Shown piece by piece: positions 16,711 through 27,300 of a stretch of 64,000 nucleotides of DNA; the first letter of the stretch is position 1, and each line of letters opens with the position of its first letter. The stretch comes from Soonwooa sp032078105 (GTDB lineage: Bacteria > Bacteroidota > Bacteroidia > Flavobacteriales > Weeksellaceae). The position numbers and the translations under genes were made by a program. Under the pieces are notes generated by a model, which made no database searches, was not told the origin of the DNA, and was given only the letters and a program-made list of their open reading frames with translations. The DNA is taken from positions 186,001 to 250,000 of the forward strand of contig JBJZOS010000004.1 of NCBI GenBank assembly GCA_046269235.1. Direction: 5' to 3'.

Positions 16711-18477
16711 TTAGTGTCCGCTGCTTTCATTTGATTCTGTAAGTTCAACGCCTTGTTTTTTTAGGATTTTAGGTGTAATATAACCAAAAATTGCTAGATA
16801 TAAAAAGCAAAGCGCAGGGATAATGTAAGAGAAGTGTGTGTAAGTCATTCCCATGATACCGCCTTGCCCAGAAGGACTAGTGTCAATATCGCAAATTGCA
16901 CCTTGTACTAAAGGGATAATGCCGCCACCCAAAATCATCATAATAAGAAAAGATGATGCTTTACCAGTATTTTTGCGAAGTCCTGCAATGGCTAAATCGA
17001 AAATTGCTGGCCACATAATTGAGCAGAAAAGTCCACCAGAGATCAAGAAATATTTTGCGATATTTTTGTCAGGATAGAAAAGTCCGCAAATCATCATAAT
17101 GATACCTGCAACACCAAAAATCATAAGTGTTTTTCCTGCATTTTTTCCACCAATAAAACTGATGAAAATAAATATTGCAATCCAAATAGGATAGATGTAG
17201 AAAGAAGATACATCTTTACCACTCATATCATTCGCGAAAATAATAATGCCAAACGCTACGAAGGGAACAATAATCTTTAAAAGTAAATTGACAGCTTTTG
17301 AGGTGTTAAAAACGTTGATTCCACCATTCCAACGTCCAATCATAAGACTTCCCCAATATAGAGAAACAAAGGGCGCAATATTGTTTTCTAAAACGCTTCC
17401 GAATTCGCGAGTATGTAGTAGAGCAGGTAGATTACTAATGATACTAACTTCCACACCAACGTACAAGAAAATAGCAATCATACCCAAAATAAGTTGAGGA
17501 TATTTTGTAATTCTAAATTTCTCCGAACCATCATCAATTAACTTTTCTTCATTTTTTGCAGGATCTTCAATTTTTGAAAATAACATGAAAATAGCGACCA
17601 GAATAAATGCGAGTCCTAAAATCACAAATGGTATTTTAACAGTGCTTAGTTTTACCTTTACGTATTCTTTCGGATAAAGCGTGCTAGCTGCTTGTTTTTT
17701 GGTGTCATCCAGTTGTTTAGAGTACTGATTAACAATTTCGTCTGATAAATTTTTGTTAGCTTCTAATGTTGCAAGTCCAGCATTTAATTTACTAATTTGA
17801 TTATTGACTTTGGCTTTAGTGGCTATTTTTTCGGCGCTGTCAACATGAGAGTCTTTTTCGAGATCACGTATGTTGGTCTGTAAGTCAGTTTTTAGAGTTT
17901 TATATTCGTGAACTAAAGTTTCGGTTTTGCTAAGATTGGCAGGAAGAGGTTCGCTTTTATTACCAGTACCGAACAGTGCAATACCAACGATAATTGGTCC
18001 TATTGTCGTTCCGAGAGAGTTAATTCCGCCAGCTAAAGTCAAACGGTGTGCACCAGTACTTGCGCTTCCCATTTTGATAGCTAAAGGATTGGCAACAATC
18101 TGTTGTACCGAAAATCCTAATCCAACAACAAATAATGCCATTAAGAAAAACCAGAAATTGGCTGTGGCTGCAGCAGGGAAAAACAAAAATGCTCCAATTG
18201 CGGAAATGCTCAGTCCAACGGCAAGTGTTTTTTTGTAACCAAATTTTTGTAAAATATCACTTCTAAGCGAAATGATAAAGAATATTACAGATCCAACAAA
18301 GTAAGCGGCGTAGAAGGCCCAAGCGACAAGTTGCGACTGTAATTGTGATAATACAAACCATTTTTTGAAAACGGGAATTAAGATGTCATTACTCGCTGCT
18401 ACAAATCCCCAGAAGAAGAATACAATAACCAAGGACAAAAACTGTGACCACTTGGTTTGTTCGTTATGTTGGCTCAT
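16711..18477 (-). CDS. FucP/GluP-like sugar:H+ symporter (MFS) with coiled-coil insert
   Basis: The N-terminal half carries the fucose/glucose-galactose MFS signature (FFFWGFVAASNDILIPVFKK, then YFVGSVIFFI and a GYKKTLAVGL loop). It shows about twelve membrane helices and the usual C-terminal half (GGGIIPLVQGAICD). At 588 residues it is 100-150 longer than typical members. The extra length is mostly a hydrophilic Lys/Glu/Leu-rich segment (about 177-275: TLVHEYKTLKTDLQTNIRDL and following) between the two halves, predicted as coiled coil. Substrate is probably a hexose or fucose. A -7 box TATATTTG (18497-18504, minus) lies just upstream. DUF3810 follows with translational coupling. Confidence 0.85.
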   Translation of the reverse strand: MSQHNEQTKWSQFLSLVIVFFFWGFVAASNDILIPVFKKWFVLSQLQSQLVAWAFYAAYFVGSVIFFIISLRSDILQKFGYKKTLAVGLSISAIGAFLFFPAAATANFWFFLMALFVVGLGFSVQQIVANPLAIKMGSASTGAHRLTLAGGINSLGTTIGPIIVGIALFGTGNKSEPLPANLSKTETLVHEYKTLKTDLQTNIRDLEKDSHVDSAEKIATKAKVNNQISKLNAGLATLEANKNLSDEIVNQYSKQLDDTKKQAASTLYPKEYVKVKLSTVKIPFVILGLAFILVAIFMLFSKIEDPAKNEEKLIDDGSEKFRITKYPQLILGMIAIFLYVGVEVSIISNLPALLHTREFGSVLENNIAPFVSLYWGSLMIGRWNGGINVFNTSKAVNLLLKIIVPFVAFGIIIFANDMSGKDVSSFYIYPIWIAIFIFISFIGGKNAGKTLMIFGVAGIIMMICGLFYPDKNIAKYFLISGGLFCSIMWPAIFDLAIAGLRKNTGKASSFLIMMILGGGIIPLVQGAICDIDTSPSGQGGIMGMTYTHFSYIIPALCFLYLAIFGYITPKILKKQGVELTESNESSGH

Positions 18478-18505
18478 TTAATAAAAATATGTTAAACAAA
18501 TATAA

Positions 18506-19243
18506 TTATTTATTAATTAGATAATACTTGTTTAAAACATTTTTAATTTCCTTGTACACAACAGATTTTAAATCCGTCATTGATAAATTGGGTTCGTAGA
18601 TGCCATTAAAATAGGCTTTCGCACATCCGGGATATCCTTTTTTATTGTCAAAAGGAAACATTTCTTTAAGACCAACAAATGTGAAAGCAGCGATAGAAAA
18701 CTTATGTTTTGTAGCTAAAATAAAAGCGCCATCTTTAAAATTATCCAAAATAATAGAAGTGTCATCTGGTACACCACCTTCGGGGAAGATGACGATACTG
18801 CAACCTTCTTCCATTTTTTCTGCACAACGACGATAGACGTCAGCACGACTTCTGGCACTGCTTCGGTCAACCATCACGCAGATTCTTTTATAAATAGTTC
18901 CGAAAATAGGAATTTTTACCAATTCTTTTTTTCCAACGAAACAAAGCGGATGATGGGGTAACAGAATCACCATCAACATGATATCCATGATCGAGGTGTG
19001 ATTGGATACAAAAACATATTGTTGGTTTTTCTTGAGATTTTTTTTGGAAATACTTATGCGTTTATAACTCATACCCATGCCATAATACATGCAGTAGGCC
19101 CACATACGGATAAAGAAATAGCAATATCTGTAATAACTTTTTCTAAATGAAAGGATATAGACCGGGATTCCCCAAAGTATGGTGAATACAATCCCGATGA
19201 TAAGCATCCAAGCGCGCCAAAGTATATTAAGAATTGCTGTCAT
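18506..19243 (-). CDS. 1-acyl-glycerol-3-phosphate acyltransferase (PlsC family)
   Basis: The 245-residue protein has an N-terminal membrane helix (about 8-30) and the four acyltransferase blocks: FVSNHTSIMDIML (HX4D, catalytic), a GKKELVKIPIFGTIYKR substrate segment, and FPEGGVPDD. PlsC-type enzymes acylate lysophosphatidic acid at the inner membrane; some homologues act on ornithine lipids. It starts 5 bp after the GtrA gene stop, so the two are likely co-transcribed. Confidence 0.88.
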   Translation of the reverse strand: MTAILNILWRAWMLIIGIVFTILWGIPVYILSFRKSYYRYCYFFIRMWAYCMYYGMGMSYKRISISKKNLKKNQQYVFVSNHTSIMDIMLMVILLPHHPLCFVGKKELVKIPIFGTIYKRICVMVDRSSARSRADVYRRCAEKMEEGCSIVIFPEGGVPDDTSIILDNFKDGAFILATKHKFSIAAFTFVGLKEMFPFDNKKGYPGCAKAYFNGIYEPNLSMTDLKSVVYKEIKNVLNKYYLINK

Positions 19244-19248
19244 GTTAA

Positions 19249-19707
19249 TTATCCATTAAAGATCACTTTCTTTTTGATGCTGTAGTTAAGTACAGAAACG
19301 GTTACAATTGCAGCAATTTTACTAATCATTTCTGGAGAGAAAGTGAAGATTTTGATGCTAAAATAACTCGTAAAGACGTAATGGAAAAATATCTGGAACA
19401 AGGTTAAACTTAATATAGTCGATATAAAAGAAACTATCATAAAATACATAAACTCTCGACGTTTCGAGTGTTTTCCTCTTTCAAAAACAAACCAAATGCT
19501 TAAAAAATAATTAGTAACAATGCCACAACCCGTTGATAAGATATTGCTTAAAGGATATTTTATACCGTAAAAATTATATTCCCAAGTTGCGATTTTGGGG
19601 ATGTTAACGCTAAATAGTTTGAAGCTGCCGATCTCTATAATGGCGCTTAAACCTCCAGCGATGATAAAAAATAAAACCTGTTTTTGTTTTAAAAGTAAAT
19701 CTTTCAT
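19249..19707 (-). CDS. GtrA-like membrane protein
   Basis: Four hydrophobic segments in about 150 residues with the GtrA pattern: FFIIAGGLSAIIEIGSFKLF at the start, a central NYFLSIWFVFERGKHSKRREF, and NYSIKKKVIFNG at the C-terminus. GtrA proteins are thought to flip polyprenyl-linked sugars or act in teichoic/O-antigen glycosylation. A -7 box TAAATTTG (19714-19721, minus) overlaps the more upstream possible start at 19716, so I prefer the ATG at 19707 (MKDLLLKQ), which implies a very short leader. It is followed by the acyltransferase gene. Confidence 0.85.
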   Translation of the reverse strand: MKDLLLKQKQVLFFIIAGGLSAIIEIGSFKLFSVNIPKIATWEYNFYGIKYPLSNILSTGCGIVTNYFLSIWFVFERGKHSKRREFMYFMIVSFISTILSLTLFQIFFHYVFTSYFSIKIFTFSPEMISKIAAIVTVSVLNYSIKKKVIFNG

Positions 19708-19721
19708 GTGGTGCAAATTTA

Positions 19722-20061
19722 AACTTTTAATGTTAAAATATTAAAACAGTTTTTTTAAGATGATAAGAACGAAAAATGATGTATTGATGAGCTTTTTATG
19801 AAATCTTATAAGCTTCAACCTAATAGAATTGCGGTAAAGTAAGCAAAAAAGACGATGAAATCTAGAAGTATTGAGAAATTTATTATTTATAAAAATATTA
19901 AAATGCTTAAAATAATCTTAAAATATGTTATTTTATTTTGATATTAATATTAAAAATGTATCTTTATTCTGTGAATAATGTATTTGGGGTGTCTATAATG
20001 TTTTCCGCTTATTGGTATGTTGTTCTGGAATATTTTTAACAAAGTATAATACAAATATATT
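19722..20061. other. AT-rich spacer between divergent genes
   Basis: About 340 bp separating the minus-strand GtrA gene from the plus-strand small gene. It has no open frame of interest and no strong hairpin followed by a T-run. It must contain the promoter of the 20.06-kb gene, but no clean TTTG/TAnnTTTG pair is visible. Confidence 0.4.
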
Positions 20062-20319
20062 ATGAAAAAGCGTCTAAGTTATCGAAAATTTCAGCCTCAG
20101 TTGAGTAAAATTGAGGAGCTTGAAAAGAATAATTCAACTTTTAAAAGAATCTTTTCAGAGTACGAACTAATGTCCGACGAACTGTGGGAAATAGAAAATG
20201 ACCAGAATAATTCGGTGCCGGACGATTTTATTAATGCTATACAATTGCAAACCGAATATCTCGAAGAAGAGATTAATAATTGGCTGACGAATATCACGCC
20301 AAGAGATAATGATGCCTAA
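20062..20319 (+). CDS. Small acidic hypothetical protein
   Basis: The 85-residue protein is polar, with a basic start (MKKRLSYRKFQ) and a strongly acidic helical remainder (MSDELWEIENDQNN, TEYLEEEINNWL). There is no membrane segment or signal. It is not recognised. It lies 57 bp upstream of the BadF-type kinase gene in the same direction, and its codon use fits the chromosome, so it is likely real. Confidence 0.55.
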   Translation: MKKRLSYRKFQPQLSKIEELEKNNSTFKRIFSEYELMSDELWEIENDQNNSVPDDFINAIQLQTEYLEEEINNWLTNITPRDNDA

Positions 20320-20376
20320 TATATTATTTACAGAATAATTTCCTACTTTTACAGGCCTAATTTATTTATAAAAAGT

Positions 20377-21243
20377 ATGATTGCAATTGTAGATGGAGGT
20401 TCTACTAAATGCGACTGGGTTATCCTAGAACATGATGGAAAAGAGGTCTTTAAGACAGAGACTGTCGGTTTTAATCCCAATATTATCTCACCAGAACTTA
20501 TTGCGCCCGAAGTCGAAAATAACAAATCTTTGATGTCTGTTGCGAATGATATCAAACATGTGTTTTTTTATGGCTCTGGTTGTGGCGTGCAAAAAAATAG
20601 AGAAATTGTCCAGAGAGAACTTAACAGAGTTTTCATAAATGCCTATGTAACAGCAAAGGAAGATCTTTTAGCAGCAGCTTATGCCGCTTATAGAGGTCAT
20701 CCAGAAATTGTATGTATTCTTGGGACGGGTTCTAATTCCTGTTATTTTGATGGAGAAAAACTAAGGACAGAACTGCCTTCTTTAGGTTTCTTAATAGGAG
20801 ATGAAGGTAGTGGAAGTTCCCTTGGGAAGCAACTTGTGCGTCATTTCTTTATGAAAAAATTACCACCAGATTTACACAATCAGTTTGCCGAAATCTATCA
20901 GCTTAATATCGAAGATTTGTTACAGAATATGTATCACAATCCTCGTGTTAATGCCTATTTTGCAGATTTTACAAAATTTATTGTTGATCGCAAAACACAT
21001 CCATATTTTCAACAATTTGTATATAAAGAACTTAGAAGCTTTTTAGAATTTCAGGTTCTTCCTTATAAAGAATGTCGCAGCAGCGAACTTAATTTCATCG
21101 GGTCGATCGCTTATTTTTTCGAAGATATTTTGAGAGCTGCCGCAGCAGAATTTCATTTCACGGTGGGTGATATTGTACAACGACCAATAGAGAGTCTTGT
21201 TAACTACCACCGCGACTATATTTTACCAAAACTTTTACCCTAA
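20377..21243 (+). CDS. BadF/BadG-type ATPase, probable N-acetylglucosamine kinase
   Basis: The 288-residue protein has the actin-like ATPase fold of the BadF/BadG/BcrA/BcrD family: phosphate-1 motif IVDGGSTKCDWVI at residues 4-16, LGTGSNSCYFDG as phosphate-2, and FLIGDEGSGSSLGKQL in the adenosine region. Homologues of this size in Bacteroidetes are annotated as GlcNAc kinases, phosphorylating amino sugars recycled from cell wall. No iron-sulfur cysteine cluster typical of the dehydratase activators is present, which supports the kinase reading. The sugar is not certain. Confidence 0.82.
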   Translation: MIAIVDGGSTKCDWVILEHDGKEVFKTETVGFNPNIISPELIAPEVENNKSLMSVANDIKHVFFYGSGCGVQKNREIVQRELNRVFINAYVTAKEDLLAAAYAAYRGHPEIVCILGTGSNSCYFDGEKLRTELPSLGFLIGDEGSGSSLGKQLVRHFFMKKLPPDLHNQFAEIYQLNIEDLLQNMYHNPRVNAYFADFTKFIVDRKTHPYFQQFVYKELRSFLEFQVLPYKECRSSELNFIGSIAYFFEDILRAAAAEFHFTVGDIVQRPIESLVNYHRDYILPKLLP

Positions 21244-21301
21244 GTTTTGCGTTTATCAATTATTGTAGAAGGGAATTTTTTAATTAATTAAAAAAATTAG
21301 T

Positions 21302-23587
21302 ATGCCGAAACAAAATCAAAAAGATTTAAATGCTTTTAACAAAGCTGCTTTAGATTATCATAAAGCCGAGCCAAAAGGAAAAATTGAAGTTGTACCATCT
21401 AAACCCCACTCATCTCAGAGAGATTTGAGTTTGGCATATTCGCCGGGTGTTGCTGTACCTTGTATGGAAATCCATAACAATCCGCAAGCTGTATACGACT
21501 ACACAGCGAAAGGGAACTTGGTGGCAGTTATTTCTAACGGAACTGCAGTTCTTGGACTTGGCGACATTGGTGCGGAAGCTTCAAAACCAGTGATGGAAGG
21601 TAAAGGTCTTCTTTTCAAAATATTTGCAGACATCAATGTTTTCGATATCGAGATTGACGAAAAAGATCCAGATAAATTCATTGATACTGTAAAAGGAATT
21701 GCGCCAACTTTTGGTGGAATTAACCTAGAAGATATAAAGGCGCCAGAAGCTTTCTATATCGAACAAAGATTGAAGGAAGAATTAAATATCCCTTTAATGC
21801 ACGATGACCAACATGGTACCGCAATTATTTCTGCGGCAGCATTAATCAATGCTTTAGAAATTGCAGATAAAAAAATTGATGAAGTTAAGGTTGTTGTTAA
21901 CGGCGCTGGTGCCGCGGCAATCGCCTGTACTAAATTATATATCGCATTGGGACTTGCCAAAGAAAATGTCTTGATGTGTGACTCAAAAGGTGTTATCAAT
22001 CATAAAAGAACAAACCTAACACCAGAAAAAATAGACTTCATTGCAGAAACTGATATTGAAACCTTAGAAGACGCACTGAAAGGTGCTGACGTTTTTGTTG
22101 GTCTATCAAAAGGAAATGTCATGTCGCCAGAGATGCTGATGAGCATGGCCAGCAACCCAATTGTTTTTGCATTGGCAAATCCAGATCCAGAAATCGATTA
22201 CAACTTAGCGGTTGAGACTAGAAAAGACGTTATTCTGGCTACGGGACGAAGTGATTTTCCTAATCAGGTGAATAATGTTTTGGGCTTCCCTTATATTTTT
22301 CGTGGTGCGTTGGATGTACAAGCAACGGGTATTAACGAAGCTATGAAGTTGGCTGCAGTTCGTGCATTAGCTGCTTTAGCGAAGGAGCAGGTGCCGGAAG
22401 TTGTGAAGTTGGCTTATAATATTAAACAATTGCACTTTGGAAGAGATTATTTTATTCCGAAACCTTTTGATAGCCGTCTTTTAACAAGAGTTTCGATGGC
22501 AGTTGCAAAAGCCGCGATGGAAAGCGGTATTGCGAAAAGTCCAATTACAGATTTTGAAGAATACGAAAACAATTTGCTAGATCGTATGGGGCGTGACGAG
22601 CGCCTAATCCGTATGATGCAAAGTCGCGCGAAGTCTAATCCTATGCGTGTTACCTTGGGGAACGCTGAAGAATATAATGTTCTGAAAGCAGCTCAAATTC
22701 TTTTGGAAGAAGGCATTGCAAAACCAATTTTGTTGGGTGAGAAGAAATTCATCAAACAACAAATGGAAAAATATAACATTAATATCGATGTGCCGATTGT
22801 TGACCCAATGGACGATGATCAGGAAGAAAATCGTGTTAAATATCGCGAAACACTTTGGAAACTTCGTCAACGTAAAGGGATGAATGAGTATAAAGCGAAA
22901 CTTTTTGTACGTCAAAGAGATTATTTCGGACCTTTGATGTTGAAACATGGTGACACGGATGCGTTGATTGTTGGTTTTTCTAAAAATTATTCTTCAGTTT
23001 TAAAACCAATTTTAGAAGTTGTCGAAAAAGAAAAAGGCGTTGACAAAGTTGCTGCAATGATGATGATTTTAACAGACAAGAAACCAATTTTCTTTGCTGA
23101 TACATCAATTAACCAAAATCCCACTGCTGAAGATTTGGTGAATATTGCTAAAATGTCAGAAATGACAGTTAAGACTTTTGCTATAGAACCTAGAATTGCA
23201 ATGTTGTCCTTTGAGAACTTCGCCGCAATTTCTGAAACCTCCAAAAAAGTAGCAAAAGCAGTTTCTATTCTTCATGAGAAATTCCCAAAAATGATTGTTG
23301 ATGGTGAGATACAACCAGATTTCGCTATGAATAGTGATCATTTAAGCGATTATCCATTCTCTAAATTAGGAACAGAACCAGCTAATGTTTTTGTATTTCC
23401 GAATTTAGAAAGTGCCAACTTATCGTACAAAATTATTCGTGGGATGAAGATGGCGCAAGTTGTTGGTCCAATTTTAATGGGACTAAAACAACCAGTGCAT
23501 GTATTACAAATGCGCTCTAGCGTTGACGAAATTGTAAATTTGGCGACCATAGCCGTTTTGGATGCACAAAGAAGACAGGTAACATAA
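21302..23587 (+). CDS. maeB: NADP-dependent malic enzyme with phosphotransacetylase domain
   Basis: The 761-residue cytoplasmic enzyme decarboxylates malate to pyruvate with NADP reduction. The N-terminal malic domain (about 20-160) contains SLAYSPGVAVPC and IFADINVFDIEID. The NAD(P) domain carries MHDDQHGTAIISAAALINAL and VVVNGAGAAAIAC. From about residue 430 a phosphate-acetyltransferase-like domain follows (VTLGNAEEYNVLKAAQILLEEG ... ALIVGFSKNY); in MaeB this part is thought to bind acetyl-CoA as an allosteric site. Length matches the large MaeB type. A terminator follows. Confidence 0.95.
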   Translation: MPKQNQKDLNAFNKAALDYHKAEPKGKIEVVPSKPHSSQRDLSLAYSPGVAVPCMEIHNNPQAVYDYTAKGNLVAVISNGTAVLGLGDIGAEASKPVMEGKGLLFKIFADINVFDIEIDEKDPDKFIDTVKGIAPTFGGINLEDIKAPEAFYIEQRLKEELNIPLMHDDQHGTAIISAAALINALEIADKKIDEVKVVVNGAGAAAIACTKLYIALGLAKENVLMCDSKGVINHKRTNLTPEKIDFIAETDIETLEDALKGADVFVGLSKGNVMSPEMLMSMASNPIVFALANPDPEIDYNLAVETRKDVILATGRSDFPNQVNNVLGFPYIFRGALDVQATGINEAMKLAAVRALAALAKEQVPEVVKLAYNIKQLHFGRDYFIPKPFDSRLLTRVSMAVAKAAMESGIAKSPITDFEEYENNLLDRMGRDERLIRMMQSRAKSNPMRVTLGNAEEYNVLKAAQILLEEGIAKPILLGEKKFIKQQMEKYNINIDVPIVDPMDDDQEENRVKYRETLWKLRQRKGMNEYKAKLFVRQRDYFGPLMLKHGDTDALIVGFSKNYSSVLKPILEVVEKEKGVDKVAAMMMILTDKKPIFFADTSINQNPTAEDLVNIAKMSEMTVKTFAIEPRIAMLSFENFAAISETSKKVAKAVSILHEKFPKMIVDGEIQPDFAMNSDHLSDYPFSKLGTEPANVFVFPNLESANLSYKIIRGMKMAQVVGPILMGLKQPVHVLQMRSSVDEIVNLATIAVLDAQRRQVT

Positions 23588-23612
23588 GAATTAATTATTT
23601 TCAAAAAATAGA

Positions 23613-23642
23613 TCAAGCGGAACTGCGGTTTCGCTTTTTTTA
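23613..23642 (+). terminator. Terminator of maeB
   Basis: Arms AAGCGGAAC (23615-23623) and GTTTCGCTT (23628-23636), one G-T pair, then a T-run. Confidence 0.82.
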
Positions 23643-23721
23643 TTAAGAATTTTTATCAATTTTAACAAGATTTTTTAATTCTCGTTTCGAATTAATATAT
23701 TAGCAAATTGTTAATTAGATT

Positions 23722-24306
23722 ATGATTTATTCATTAAAAGGAGTGGTGGAGGAGTTAACGCCAACTTATGCCGTAATAGACGTCAATGGCGTTGGTTATT
23801 ATGTTGGTATTAGCTTACAAACTTCGCAAATGTTGAAGCTTGGTACACACCACAAACTTTATATACAACAGATTATTCGAGAAGATGCCCATTTGCTGTT
23901 TGGTTTTAACACACTTTTGGAAAAAGAAATGTTTAATTTCTTAATTAGTGTTAATGGTGTAGGCGCAATTTCGGCACTTATTCTTTTGTCATCGTTGACC
24001 TTAGAAGAGACGGCTTCTGCAATCCAAAACGGACAAAGCCATGTTTTACAAAAAGTGAAGGGCATCGGTACCAAAACCGCCGAACGTATTATCGTCGATC
24101 TTAAAGATAAGGTAGCCAAATTTGGGCTTTCTTCAGAAAATATTTCTCAATTCGTAGATAATAAAGTGAAAGATGAGGCGTTAACTGCATTAGAGGTTTT
24201 AGGTATTTCTAAAAAGATGTCGGAGAAGATTGCGGATCGTATTCAGAAGAAAAATCCAGAAGTTTCTGTGGAAGATTTGGTAAAAGAAATTTTAAAAAAC
24301 ATTTAA
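23722..24306 (+). CDS. ruvA: Holliday junction branch-migration protein RuvA
   Basis: RuvA binds four-way DNA junctions and loads the RuvB motor. The 194-residue protein has the OB-fold start (MIYSLKGVVEELTPTYAVIDVNGVGYYV), the helix-hairpin-helix DNA-binding repeats (NFLISVNGVGAISALILL and VKGIGTKTAERIIVDLKDK), and the C-terminal RuvB-contacting domain (KDEALTALEVLGISKK). It lies 44 bp upstream of sprA; the ruvA-sprA order is conserved in Flavobacteriia. Confidence 0.96.
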   Translation: MIYSLKGVVEELTPTYAVIDVNGVGYYVGISLQTSQMLKLGTHHKLYIQQIIREDAHLLFGFNTLLEKEMFNFLISVNGVGAISALILLSSLTLEETASAIQNGQSHVLQKVKGIGTKTAERIIVDLKDKVAKFGLSSENISQFVDNKVKDEALTALEVLGISKKMSEKIADRIQKKNPEVSVEDLVKEILKNI

Positions 24307-24350
24307 CATTTTTTGTGTTTTATATAATACAGATGTAAAAAGAGAAGATA

Positions 24351-27300
24351 GTGAGGAGAGAGTTTTACTTTAAAAAGATTTTTGCATTGTTGTTGGTTTT
24401 AGTTGGATGCATACAAGCAATTGCACAAGAAAAACCGAATGATAGTGTCAATATCAAAAATCATTTCAATTTAGCAAGTCCTATTCGATACGAGGCATTT
24501 TACGATGTCAAAGAAGGGATTTATTATTTGTATCCAAAGATTGGGAATACTACGGTTGGTAATCCGTTGGTGATGACTTTTGATCAATATCGTAACTATA
24601 TGTTGCAGAATCAATTGAAGTCTTATTTTCAAGAAAAATCGGATAACAACAATTTAGCAAATCGAAAAGATCAAGCTGATGCTAAGAAGAAAGGTCTTTT
24701 GCCAAGCATCACAATCCGAAATAAAATTTTTGAAAACATTTTTGGAAGTAATAAAATTGAATTAATTCCTCAAGGTTATGCGTCTTTTGATTTGGGTGTT
24801 CTTTTGCAAAAGATTGATAATCCGCTGATCTTACCACAAAACCGAAACAATTTCACGATTAACATTCAACAAAGAATGCAGTTGGGATTGACGGGGAAAG
24901 TTGGTGAGAATTTGCAGTTAAAAGCCAATTACGATACCCAAAGTGGTTTTGCTTTCGAGAACAGAATGAACTTGATGTGGCAAGCAAAAGGATCGTGGAA
25001 GGATTTACAATCTAAAGGACTCGATGACAAAACGACGGGTGGCGAAGATAAAGTCATCAAAAAAGTAGAGTTTGGTAATGTTAGTATGCCGCTTTCTACC
25101 AGTTTGATTCGTGGGGCGCAATCGCTTTTCGGTCTTAAGACGGATTTCCAGTTGGGTAAGACCACGGGGACTTTTGTGTTTTCGCAACAACAAGGTGAAG
25201 CTCGTAATATCGTTGTACAAGGTGGTGGCGCGATTAGCACATTTAAAGTTAATGCTTATGATTATGAAGATAATCAACACTACTTTTTAGGACATTACTT
25301 CTATGATAACTATGATAAAACTTTACAAAGCTACCCGACACTTAGTACAAGAATTAACGTAACAAGACTCGAAGTTTGGGTTTTAGATCAAGGTTCTGCT
25401 AATCTTCAGGATCAAAAAAGTATTATTGGTATCCGAGATTTGGGCGATGGTGCAGATGCCTATCCGAGTAATACGCAAAATGGTTTATACAATGCTGTTA
25501 CAGGTTTAGGCGCAGGTTTGCGAGATGTTGGTACCGCATATAATACTATCAATGGACAAAACTTACCTAATGCGCAAGGTGGTACAGAACCTTATATTGA
25601 TGGCGAGCAATTTATTTTTAATAGAAAAGCAAAGCGACTTAATCCCGGTGAGTATAAATTCAATCCACAATTAGGTTATATTTCCCTTAACCAAAGATTA
25701 AATGATAATCAGTTCTTAGCGGTGTCATACTCGTATACAATTGCAGGATCCGATAAAGTATATAAAGTCGGAGAATTTTCCGAAGAAAGCTCTGTTCTTG
25801 TGACTAAAATGTTGAAGTCAAACACTATGGTGAAAACAACATCACCAATGTGGGATTTGATGATGAAAAACATTTATCCGATGAATGCAAATCAAATTCA
25901 GCAAGATAATTTCTTACTGAATGTCTACTATCGCGATAATGCTTCTGGAGGTAAGGTTAACTATTTGCCAGGTATCACAACGCCAGATAACAACTTGTTG
26001 AAAACATTAAATTGGGATCGATTGAATCTTAATAATGACGTCCAAGCAGAAAATGGTGTTTTTGGTGATGGTATTTTTGACTTTGTACAAGGTCTCACGA
26101 TTGATCCTGAGCAAGGGAAGTTGATTTTTACTAAAGTTCAGCCTTTTGGTAAAACAATGTCTGATCTTATACAAAATCTTCCTAATAGTAATAGTATTGA
26201 TTCTAAACAATATGTTTATGACGATCTATATACTAAATTAAAAGAAACTGCAAAGCAAAGTAATCTTGCCCAACGATATACAATTGAAGGTCGTTACAAA
26301 GGCGCACAAGGTCAAGGTATCTCGATGGGTGCTATTAACGTACCGCAAGGATCGGTACGTGTTACAGCTAACGGCGTACAATTGACGGAAGGTGTAGACT
26401 ATACTGTAGATTATATGTTGGGTACTGTAACGATTATTAACGAACAAGTTAAACAATCTGGACAAGCCATCAACATTTCTATGGAAAACCAAATGACGTT
26501 TAACACACAAAGAAAACGTTTCTTGGGATTAAATCTAGAACGTCGTTTTAATGATCATTTGACCGTTGGTGCAACCGTGGTTAACTATGCCGAAAGACCT
26601 TTAACTCAAAAAGTGAACTTTGGCCAAGAAGCGGTTAATAATACGATGGCAGGTTTCAATATCTTGTATAATAACGAGCTTCCATTCCTAACAAGATTGA
26701 CGGATAAAATTCCATTTATCAATACAGAAGCACCTTCTAATTTGAACTTTAAAGCAGAAGCTGCTTATTTAATTCCTGGTCAAAATAAAGGAACTAACGA
26801 CCAATCTTATATTGATGATTTTGAACAAACAACTTCAAAAATTTCATTAAAAGAGCCAAGTTTATGGAGTATCGCTTCTAAGCCTGAACTCAATAAAACA
26901 GATCCAATCTTTGCAAATGCAGGATTGAATGATGATACAAAAAATGGTTATGGTAGAGGTTTGACATCTTGGTATAACATTGACCCGAGATTCTATGGGG
27001 TTGGCGGTAAAGCACCAAACGGTATTAATGCGCAAGTATTATCAAACCACCGTTCGCGTCGTGTTATGATGTCCGAATTGTACAACGAAAGAGATTTTGT
27101 AGCAGGAGAGCAAACCATGTTGACAACTTTTGACGTGAGTTTTTACCCAACGCAAAGAGGTCCTTACAATGTTAATCCATTAGATGAAGCAGCTAACCAA
27201 CGTTGGGGAGGGCTAATGAGATCGATTGGAGTATCTAACTTTGTTAATTCGAATATAGAATATGTTGAGTTTTGGATGATGGATCCTTATGCTGATGGTA

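Noticed and set aside
22604..22948. 114-codon minus-strand frame inside maeB, and similar antisense frames in leuS, sprA, tig and czcA
   Set aside because: They lie fully antisense to strongly conserved genes and lack family-like sequence.
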